64,000 nt of DNA from Clostridia bacterium (GTDB lineage: Bacteria; Bacillota; Clostridia; Christensenellales; CAG-138): the NCBI GenBank assembly GCA_017509785.1, contig JAFWOT010000002.1, positions 62,001-126,000 of the forward strand, read 5' to 3'. The notes beneath the pieces were generated by a model, which did not search any database, was not told where the DNA came from, and saw only the letters and a list, made by a program, of their open reading frames with translations. A program made the position numbers and the translations under genes. This document shows, piece after piece, positions 57,465 through 64,000 of this stretch; position 1 is the stretch's first letter, and every line of letters starts with the position of its first letter.

Positions 57465-59774
57465 TCACCACTTGCTGCCGAAATAGCTCCGCATCTCGGC
57501 GTCCGTCAGGCCGAAGAAGTTCTTCACGCCCCGGAGGTAGGTCTTGTCGCGCCTGCCGTCCTTTACGTAGCTCTTGAGCTGCTCGATCGCGCTCCGCCAC
57601 CCGCTCACGGTGAAGCCGTACTTCTCGCGATCGGCGGCTATCTCGGGCTCGAGGAGGGCGGCGAACTCGTCCGCCTTCGCGCAGATGGCCTGCTCGTTCA
57701 GCACGGAGCCCATGAGCTTCGCCATACGCTTCAGGAAGCGGTCCTTAAAATCGGGGTTCTTGAAGAGCGCGCGGATTATCTCGTGATTGCCGTCGTTCCT
57801 CGCCGTGACGCCGATGGGGTCGGTCGTCTCGTTCCAGAGCGCCCAATCGAGATCGTAGAAGCACCAGCGCCATTTGCCGTCGGCCTCCTCGGAATTGTAC
57901 ATCCTCACGTTCGCGAGGTCGGTATCCCCCATGTAGGAGCGGCAGATGTACCAATCCATGAGGCTCGTCACGTCGAGCTTTGAGGTGACGTACTCGTAAT
58001 CTTCGGGGTTTTTGAGATCGTGCGTTTTGCAGTACCGGACGAGATCGGCGAACCCCTTGCCCGAGCCCGCGACGACCGCCTCGCCGTAGTCCTTCAGCAT
58101 GTTGATCGATTCGTCGCTCACGCCGAGGCGCTGCGCGCAGTATTCCTCATCGTAGCGCTCGCGGATGAAGTAGATCCCGTGGTACTCGTAGCCGAGGAAG
58201 AGTATGACCGGCCTGTACGCCTGGACGGAAAGCTCCGTCACCCCGTCGACGAGCGAGGTGCAGAGCTCGTCGCGGAAGTTGCAGAAGGTGAAATCCTCGC
58301 TCCCGCCCTTTAAAATGAGGGAGTTGAACTCCTCTATATCGCGGTTTTCGAAGAGCTTGTATTCGAGCTTCGACATCCCGTATTTCGAGCGGAAGCGGAG
58401 CTGGAAATTCTGCTTTGCGCCCTTCTTCGAATCGTTCCCGTGGAGCTTGAACCCGCAGGGGGCGGAGAAGAGCTCCTCGCCGTTTTCCATCATGGTGACG
58501 AAGGCCTCGTACTCGTACTCGTTCTTCACGTTCGTGAGTACGCCCTTTTCCCCCGTGAGGCGGTCGCGGCTTATGGCGACGCTCAGTATCGGGAAGGAAT
58601 GCTCCTCGTTTACGGCGTAGAAGAAGGAGGTCTCGTCGCTCTCGCGCCCGCCGTCCGCGCAGAAGGCGCGTATGCACGCCATGTGGCGGACCGTGATGGG
58701 CCCCGAGTAGACGTTCGAATAGACCGTGGGGGCGGAGCCGTCGAGCGTGTAGTAGATGGTCCCTTCGCCCGAAAGCTCGATGGAAAGCTCGCTGTCGTAT
58801 GAGCCCGTGGGCAGGCTCGCCGTCGGCGGGAGGAGGCTCGCCTCATGCCCGGCGGAGTTCGGCGCGCCCATAGTGGGGGCGCTCATGTAGGCGTACCCGG
58901 AGGCGCTCCTGCCGTAGCTCTCGTTCTTTTTCACGTCGCCGGGGACGTTCATGAAGTCGACAACGCCGTTCGCGTCGCTGAGGTAGAGCTTCTCGCCGGA
59001 GGAGCTGATCTTGAAGGGCGCGTGCCCCTCGCCGACGCCGGAGCAGCAGACGACGAAATACCCGCCGGGCTCCAGATCGGCCTCGGGCAGGCGGAACCGC
59101 TGCGGCTCGCTCCTCTTGTCGGAGAGCCAGAACCCCGAAAGCGCGACCGCTTCGGAGGAGGGGTTGAATATCTCCACCATGTCGCAGAAGCTGCCGTCGG
59201 GCGCGGGGATGCTGTCGTTTGAGGAGATGACCTCGTTTATAAGGAGAGCGGGTACGGGCAGGGAAGCGAGGTACGCTTCATGCCCGGCGGCGCTGTTCTC
59301 GAACCCCGGGGTGGGGAATTCGGCCGTTCCTTCGTGCGTGTGGGAGGCGGAGCCGAGCGAGGCGTCGAACGTGAGCTTGTCGACGAGCTTATTCCCGTTG
59401 TAAAGGAGGAGGCTGTCCCCGTCCTTCGAGAGGCGGAACGGCGCGTCCTCCCCGAGGCGGACGACCGCGTACCCGTTCGCGGGGACGGTGTACGAATCGA
59501 GACGGATCACGGGGGAACCGGGCTCCTCCTTCGCGAGACAGAACCCCGTGAGCGCGATATCCCTGTCCTCGCCGCTGCGGAGCTCGACCCAGTCGTCGAA
59601 GCAGCCCATCACAAAATCCTCGTTATCGGCCATGAGCTCGCTCAGCGTAATATCGGCCTCCCGCGGGACGTCGACGTCCACGACGACGGGGGAAAGCCCC
59701 TCCCCCTTATTGCAGGCGGAGGCCGAACAGATGAGCGTGCAGAGCGCCGTAAATAAAGCAAAGAGCTTTTTCAA
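57465..59774 (-). CDS. CotH-type kinase lipoprotein with lamin-tail domains, 769 aa
   Basis: The best start is TTG 59774 (GAGGGATG upstream), giving signal MKKLFALFTALCTLICSASAC with lipid Cys21. Two lamin-tail (LTD) beta domains (about 45-165 and 175-305; ADNEDFVMGCFDDWVELRSG, SIPAPDGSFCDMVEIFNPSSE), a chitobiase-like domain (about 315-385; GTIYYTLDGSAPT), then a CotH domain (about 400-765) with FKLHGNDSKKGAKQNFQLRFR and WRWCFYDLDWALW (kinase-like Asp motif). Such proteins are surface-exposed in Clostridia; CotH of Bacillus is a protein kinase of spore coat. Single gene. Confidence 0.9.
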   Translation of the reverse strand: MKKLFALFTALCTLICSASACNKGEGLSPVVVDVDVPREADITLSELMADNEDFVMGCFDDWVELRSGEDRDIALTGFCLAKEEPGSPVIRLDSYTVPANGYAVVRLGEDAPFRLSKDGDSLLLYNGNKLVDKLTFDASLGSASHTHEGTAEFPTPGFENSAAGHEAYLASLPVPALLINEVISSNDSIPAPDGSFCDMVEIFNPSSEAVALSGFWLSDKRSEPQRFRLPEADLEPGGYFVVCCSGVGEGHAPFKISSSGEKLYLSDANGVVDFMNVPGDVKKNESYGRSASGYAYMSAPTMGAPNSAGHEASLLPPTASLPTGSYDSELSIELSGEGTIYYTLDGSAPTVYSNVYSGPITVRHMACIRAFCADGGRESDETSFFYAVNEEHSFPILSVAISRDRLTGEKGVLTNVKNEYEYEAFVTMMENGEELFSAPCGFKLHGNDSKKGAKQNFQLRFRSKYGMSKLEYKLFENRDIEEFNSLILKGGSEDFTFCNFRDELCTSLVDGVTELSVQAYRPVILFLGYEYHGIYFIRERYDEEYCAQRLGVSDESINMLKDYGEAVVAGSGKGFADLVRYCKTHDLKNPEDYEYVTSKLDVTSLMDWYICRSYMGDTDLANVRMYNSEEADGKWRWCFYDLDWALWNETTDPIGVTARNDGNHEIIRALFKNPDFKDRFLKRMAKLMGSVLNEQAICAKADEFAALLEPEIAADREKYGFTVSGWRSAIEQLKSYVKDGRRDKTYLRGVKNFFGLTDAEMRSYFGSKW

Positions 59775-59820
59775 TTCATCCCTCACATCCGGCCGGAAGC
59801 ACCGGCCGCATTTTTGTAAT

Positions 59821-59849
59821 ATAATACCACCCGATCCCGCGGGAATCAA
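59821..59849 (-). promoter_or_regulatory. Promoter of the CotH lipoprotein gene
   Basis: Minus strand TTGATT (59844-59849), 17-nt spacer, TATTAT (59821-59826). The short leader holds a GGCCGG/CCGGCC hairpin (59791-59807) before the TTG start. Confidence 0.7.
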
Positions 59850-59877
59850 GCGCCGCAGGGCCGCTTTGGCGGGGTTT

Positions 59878-61377
59878 TCACGAATAAAGGCGAGTATATT
59901 TTTCCTTCAGGAAGTCGATGTAGATCTTCGGGTCGGGCTCCTCCCCGCAGGCGCGGAGAATGAGTCCGCGCGGGGAGTCGAGCTTCCCACGGCAATGGAC
60001 CCTTTCGGCGAGCCACGCGGTGACCTCGGGTATGCGGCCCGCCTCGATGAGCGAGTCCGCGTCGAGCGAGCGGCGCAGCGCGGCGTATATCTGCGCGCCG
60101 TAGGCGTTGCCGAGGGCGTAGGTCGGAAAGTAGCCGATGAGCCCGCTGCCCCAGTGCATATCCTGCAGTATGCCCTCCCGGTCGGAGGGGACGTCGACGC
60201 CGAGGTACTCCCCGCAGAGCTTTCGCCACCGATCCGGCGCTTCCGCGGCGGAAAGTTCGCCCCGGATGAGCGCGCGCTCCATCTCATATCGGATGATCAC
60301 GTGCAGGCAGTAGGTCAGCTCGTCGGCCTCGGTGCGCTTCAGGGTCGGCTCCACGCGGTTGACGGCGCGGAAGAACTCCTCCCGCGTTACCCCGCGAAGC
60401 TGCTCCGGGAAGGTCTCCGCGAGGATGGGGAATATGAGCTTCGAAAACGCCTCCGACCTGCCGATGAGGTTCTCGTAAAGGCGGGACTGGCTCTCGTGCA
60501 TACCGGCGGAGGCTCCGTGCGCCAGGGGCGAACCGTCGAGCTCCGGCGAAACGCCCAGCTCGTAGAGCGCGTGCCCGCCCTCGTGGAGTATGCTGAACAT
60601 GTTCGCCGTGACGAAATGCTCGTAATAATGGGTCGTCATGCGCACGTCGCTGCGGCTGATGAACGTCGTATACGGGTGCTCCGCCTCCGCGAGGGTGCAG
60701 CGGTCGGGGTCTATCCCCATGAGGTGCATCACCTCGCGGGAGAAGCGCTTCTGCTCCTCCTTCGGGTAGCGCAGGTGAAGGAAGGAATCGTCCGGCTTTT
60801 GCTTTTTTGATATCCTTTCGATGAGCGGGACGAGCTCCCTTTTTATGAGCGAAAAGAACCCGTCGAGACGCTCCTCCGTCATGCCCTCCTCGTTGGAGTC
60901 GAGCCAGTAGGCGTAGGGGTCCTCCCCCGGGGCGGCGGCGAGGGCGACGCGGCGCGCGCTCGAAAAGACGGCTTCGAGCTTCGGCGCGAACAGGGAATAA
61001 TCGTTTTTCAGCTTCGCTTCCCGCCACGCGGCGGAGGCTTCGCCCGTTATGCGCCTGTGCTCCGCCCAGAGCTCCGCCGGCACGCGGCGGAGACGGTCGA
61101 GCGCCTTGCGCTCCTCCTCCGCTTCGCGCAGGGTGATCTCGTCAAGCTCCTCCCTTCGGGCAAGCAGCCCGCTGAGAAGCTCCGCGTACTCCCCGCCGGA
61201 AACGAGCTTATGCTCCTCTGCGGCGAGTATCGCCCGCGTTCGCGCAGCCCCGGCTGCGGAGCCCGCGGGAGCGCAGGTCATCGCGTCGTAATCCATCAGG
61301 GCCGCGCAGCGGCGGTAGGCCTCCCTCACGCGGAGGATCGCCTTGAATTCGGTTTTGAGTCCTTCTGTCCGGGTCAT
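59878..61377 (-). CDS. M32 family metallocarboxypeptidase (Taq-like)
   Basis: 499 aa. Zinc motif HEGGH (265-269, SILHEGGHALYELGV) and downstream HESQSRLYENLIGRS, both signatures of thermostable carboxypeptidase 1 (M32). Cytosolic; removes C-terminal residues. ATG overlaps the QueG-like gene by 4 nt, so it is the last gene of glgD-glgA-QueG-like-M32. Confidence 0.95.
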   Translation of the reverse strand: MTRTEGLKTEFKAILRVREAYRRCAALMDYDAMTCAPAGSAAGAARTRAILAAEEHKLVSGGEYAELLSGLLARREELDEITLREAEEERKALDRLRRVPAELWAEHRRITGEASAAWREAKLKNDYSLFAPKLEAVFSSARRVALAAAPGEDPYAYWLDSNEEGMTEERLDGFFSLIKRELVPLIERISKKQKPDDSFLHLRYPKEEQKRFSREVMHLMGIDPDRCTLAEAEHPYTTFISRSDVRMTTHYYEHFVTANMFSILHEGGHALYELGVSPELDGSPLAHGASAGMHESQSRLYENLIGRSEAFSKLIFPILAETFPEQLRGVTREEFFRAVNRVEPTLKRTEADELTYCLHVIIRYEMERALIRGELSAAEAPDRWRKLCGEYLGVDVPSDREGILQDMHWGSGLIGYFPTYALGNAYGAQIYAALRRSLDADSLIEAGRIPEVTAWLAERVHCRGKLDSPRGLILRACGEEPDPKIYIDFLKEKYTRLYS

Positions 61378-62186
61378 GATTCTTTTCCGTCCCTCTTCAG
61401 AAAATTGACGGCCTCCTTCGTGAGCTTGCCCCGCCCGGTGAAGTTCTTCCCGACGAGGAGCCTCGCCTGCTTCGTGTTCCCCTCCGCGAGGCCGTTCAGG
61501 TCGAAGGCGAGGCGGATATCCTCCGGCGGCTCCTCAAAGCCGATCCCGGCGTTCCTCGGGCAGACCGCCTGGCAGACCTCGCACCCCATGTGCGTCCTCT
61601 GCACGCCGTAGACCCAGTCGGGGTAATCCGCGCCGTCCATGTAGTAGCGCATGCATTTTTTAACGTCGAGGCCGTCCTCGCCTATGGCCCCGGCGGGGCA
61701 GGCGGCGGCGCAGGCGCGGCAGGCGCCGCAGGGCTCGTTCACGGCTTCATAGCTCTCGGCGGCAAAGGGATGCTCCCGGGAGGAGCCCAAAAGCAGCGAT
61801 TGGAAAACCACCCTCGTTCCCAACCCCGGCAGGCTGACGAGCGAGTTGCGGCAGGGGGAGCCGACGCCGTATTTCAGCACGAGCTGCTTTATAGGCAGCT
61901 CCCGCCGGGCGCATTCGACGCCCCGGGTCTCGAGCTCGCGGCAGAGGGCGACGCTCGCGTGGTAGGAGGCGTTACTCGCTATATAATAGGCGGGTATGCG
62001 GCAGCCCTCCGGGTAGGGGCGGTAGGCCGAGACCAGCAGCAGCGAGACCTCCGCCCACGGGTATTCGGAGGCCTCCCAGACTATCGACGGCTCGTCGTCA
62101 TGGCGCACAAAATCGGGCAAGGGCAAAAAGTATGCCCTTGCGAATCCGTATCCGTATGCGAGCGACCTGAGTTCCCCGTTGGTCAT
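61374..62186 (-). CDS. 4Fe-4S double-cluster protein, QueG-like (epoxyqueuosine reductase family)
   Basis: 270 aa. N-terminal half with HxSVALCRELE-type helix and a vitamin-B12-like region; two clusters near the middle: CGACRACAAACPAGAI (about 150-165) and HMGCEVCQAVCPRN (about 194-207). QueG reduces epoxyqueuosine in tRNA, but is usually about 100 aa longer; here the C-terminal HEAT-like part is missing. It could be a short QueG or a paralogue. Ten nt after glgA, overlapping the M32 gene. Confidence 0.78.
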   Translation of the reverse strand: MTNGELRSLAYGYGFARAYFLPLPDFVRHDDEPSIVWEASEYPWAEVSLLLVSAYRPYPEGCRIPAYYIASNASYHASVALCRELETRGVECARRELPIKQLVLKYGVGSPCRNSLVSLPGLGTRVVFQSLLLGSSREHPFAAESYEAVNEPCGACRACAAACPAGAIGEDGLDVKKCMRYYMDGADYPDWVYGVQRTHMGCEVCQAVCPRNAGIGFEEPPEDIRLAFDLNGLAEGNTKQARLLVGKNFTGRGKLTKEAVNFLKRDGKES

Positions 62187-62196
62187 TCTTTTTGTA

Positions 62197-63624
62197 TCAG
62201 GCTTCGCGGTAGAGCCGGAGATATTTTCCCGCGCTCACGCGCCAGTCGAAATCGCACGCCATTGCGCGTTTGACCATATCGCGCCAGCGCTCCCTGTCGC
62301 AGTAGAGATCCATCGCGAGCTCGGTGACGTAATTGAAAGCCTCCTGCCCGAGCCCGCAGAACGAGAACCCGTTGCCCGTGTTCTCGTACTTGTTATAGGG
62401 GCGGACGGTGTCGTAAAGGCCGCCCGTCTCGCGCACGATGGGTATGCACCCGTAGCGGAGCGCCAGCAGCTGCGAAAGCCCGCAGGGCTCGAACCGCGAG
62501 GGCATCAGGAACATATCCGCGCCCGCGTAGATGCGGCGCGAGAGCGCGTCGTTCATCTCACAGCGGAAAGCGAAGGCGGGGTTCTCCCATGCGAGGCGGC
62601 CGAAGAAATCGACGTAGCGCTTGTCGCCCATGCCGAGCACGACCGCCTGCGCCCCCTCGCGCAGGAGCCGCGGCAGCAGCCCCGCTATGAGGTCGACGCC
62701 CTTCTGATCGGTGAGGCGGGAAATGACCGCGAAGAGCGGCCTCGAGGCGTCCTCCGCAAGGCCGAGCTCCCGCAGGAGGGCGAGCTTGCATTTTTCCTTC
62801 CCCTCGAGGGAATCGGCGGTGTAATTGGCTTCGAGCGCGGCGTCGGAGGCCGGATCGAAGAGCTTCGTCGAGATGCCGTTAAGTATCCCGCACAGATCCC
62901 CCGCGCGGAGGCGCAGATCGAGATCCAGCGTCTCGCCGTAGGCGGGGGTGAGTATCTCCGCCGCGTAGGTGGGGGAGACGGTCGTCAGCTTATCGGCAAA
63001 GCGAATGCCGGCCTTCATCGCGGAGGCGCAGCCCGAATACTCGATGCTGTTGAGATCGTCCTGCCCGAGCGAGAGCAGATCCGCGACGAGCCCGCGGTCG
63101 CCTATCCCCTGGAAGCGGAGATTGTGTATCGTGAACACGGTCTTTATATTCGCGTAATCGGGGCGTATGCCGTACTGCTTCACGAGCAGGGGCACGTAGC
63201 CCGTCTGCCAGTCGTTGCAGTGGATGACGTCCGGCATGAAGCCGAGCCGCGGCAGGCTCTCCATCACGGCCTTGCAAAAGAAGCAGAAGCGCTCCGTCTC
63301 GAAATTTCCCGAGCCGTAGATATAGTCGCCGCCGAAATAGAATTCGTTGTCTATGAACCAGTAGGTCACGCCGTCCCGCACGTACTCGTCCACGCCGAGG
63401 TACTGGTTCCTCCAGCCGAGGTTGATCCGGGTATCGAACTTGTGCACGGTGTTGAAGCGGACCTCCTCGGGGATGCTCCCGTACTTCGGGATCATCACGC
63501 GCACCTCGGCGGAAGGATCGAGCTCCATGACGGCCTTGGGGAGAGTGCCCATCACGTCGGCAAGACCGCCCGTCTTTATGAAGGGCAGGCACTCCGAAGC
63601 GGCATAAAGTATCCTCATGCTCAT
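62197..63624 (-). CDS. glgA: Glycogen synthase
   Basis: 475 aa. MRILYAASECLPFIKTGGLADVMGTLPKAV carries the KTGGLADV ADP-glucose site; C-terminal half has PSRFEPCGLSQLLALRYGCIPIVRETGGL with the catalytic Glu. GT5 family, ADP-glucose dependent. ATGA overlap with glgD. ATG 63624 or 63618; AGGAAGGGG favours the first. Confidence 0.96.
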   Translation of the reverse strand: MSMRILYAASECLPFIKTGGLADVMGTLPKAVMELDPSAEVRVMIPKYGSIPEEVRFNTVHKFDTRINLGWRNQYLGVDEYVRDGVTYWFIDNEFYFGGDYIYGSGNFETERFCFFCKAVMESLPRLGFMPDVIHCNDWQTGYVPLLVKQYGIRPDYANIKTVFTIHNLRFQGIGDRGLVADLLSLGQDDLNSIEYSGCASAMKAGIRFADKLTTVSPTYAAEILTPAYGETLDLDLRLRAGDLCGILNGISTKLFDPASDAALEANYTADSLEGKEKCKLALLRELGLAEDASRPLFAVISRLTDQKGVDLIAGLLPRLLREGAQAVVLGMGDKRYVDFFGRLAWENPAFAFRCEMNDALSRRIYAGADMFLMPSRFEPCGLSQLLALRYGCIPIVRETGGLYDTVRPYNKYENTGNGFSFCGLGQEAFNYVTELAMDLYCDRERWRDMVKRAMACDFDWRVSAGKYLRLYREA

Positions 63625-64000
63625 ACGTGGGTCCCCTTCCTCAGTATGACGGGGTAGGTCTCATGCCCGGAGAGCACGCGCCTCGGCCCGACCGTGACGC
63701 CCTTGTCGAGTATGACGCAGTCGAGGCTCGAGCCCTCGCCGACGTCCGCCGCCTGCATTATTATGCTGTTCCTGACGACGGCCCCCGGCGCGATGTGCAC
63801 GCCGCGGAAGAGCACGCTGTGCTCGACGCGCCCCTCTATCACGCAGCCGTCCGCGACGAAGGAATCCACCGCCGTTCCCCCGCCGACGTAGCTCGCGGGG
63901 AACTCGTCCTTGATCTTCGTGTAGATGGGATGCTCGTGGCTGAAGAGATCCTTCGAGACGGTCTTGTCGAGCAGGGCCATGTTGTGGCGGTAATAATCGT
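63621..64000 (-). CDS. glgD: Glucose-1-phosphate adenylyltransferase GlgD subunit (C-terminal part)
   Basis: 126 codons are visible; the frame runs to the window edge, reading DYYRHNMALLDKTVSKDLFSHEHPIYTKIKDEFPAS, then a left-handed beta-helix pattern (ADGCVIEGRVEHSVLFRGVHI). The pattern matches GlgD, the regulatory partner of GlgC in Firmicutes, better than GlgC. N-terminal nucleotidyltransferase domain lies outside the window. Confidence 0.92.
   Translation of the reverse strand, partial: DYYRHNMALLDKTVSKDLFSHEHPIYTKIKDEFPASYVGGGTAVDSFVADGCVIEGRVEHSVLFRGVHIAPGAVVRNSIIMQAADVGEGSSLDCVILDKGVTVGPRRVLSGHETYPVILRKGTHV

Overview
This 64 kb window is GC-rich DNA from an uncultured-looking anaerobic Firmicute, most likely a gut Clostridia lineage (Christensenellales or Oscillospirales type; the lineage is inference). 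The evidence is Shine-Dalgarno starts, textbook sigma-A promoters with 17-18 nt spacing, a korDABC-type 2-oxoacid:ferredoxin oxidoreductase, a nine-gene V-type ATPase, a prmC-prfA-tsaC-rpiB-upp cluster, a glgA/glgD pair, and many lipoproteins with Pro/Thr/Glu-rich linkers. I see no rRNA, tRNA, CRISPR array, phage, plasmid gene or complete insertion sequence.

Layout. 1-2 kb: end of an upstream gene, an unknown 147-aa protein with a perfect promoter, and a lipoprotein. 2-4.6 kb: korDABC operon (minus). 4.8-5.4 kb: palindromic repeat array A. 5.5-6.5 kb: argF. 6.6-14.3 kb: two ECF sigma factor/membrane partner pairs, an orphan OmpR-type response regulator, a YwaF-like membrane protein and a DUF1295 enzyme. 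14.5-18.4 kb: nucleoside-type ABC transporter without a binding protein. 18.4-23.1 kb: RCC1-like lipoprotein, AI-2E family transporter, murC. 23.2-31.9 kb: V-ATPase operon (G/H-I-K-E-C-F-A-B-D, minus) with a sodium-type K subunit. 32-38 kb: lipoproteins, an unlisted 48-aa secreted peptide gene, a DMT transporter with a probably leaderless mRNA, and two tandem paralogous beta-propeller lipoproteins. 38-45.4 kb: repeat array B, then DUF1385-prmC-prfA-(repeat array C)-tsaC-rpiB-upp-NlpC-like (minus). 45.4-45.75 kb: an exceptionally AT-rich tract. 45.75-50 kb: galK with a transglutaminase-like lipoprotein, and a second DMT transporter. 50.1-51.6 kb: gpx-PNPOx-ohrR peroxide operon with an OhrR-like operator. 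51.7-52 kb: repeat array D. 52.6-55 kb: a third ECF sigma factor with an RsgI-like anti-sigma protein carrying four PepSY domains. 55-64 kb: amphipathic helical protein, M3 peptidase, CotH lipoprotein, and glgD-glgA-QueG-like-M32 operon.

The most interesting non-gene signals are three. First, a 12-bp palindrome AAAATATATTTT lies 59-105 bp upstream of each of the three ECF sigma genes, and otherwise only once more that I found. Second, a family of about 130-200 nt palindromic elements in four arrays has stems that change in a compensatory way between copies. Third, small or regulatory features are missed by length-based gene calling (48-aa peptide, leaderless promoter, OhrR box). Overall the window is chromosomal housekeeping plus cell-envelope stress and surface functions, peppered with repeat arrays.
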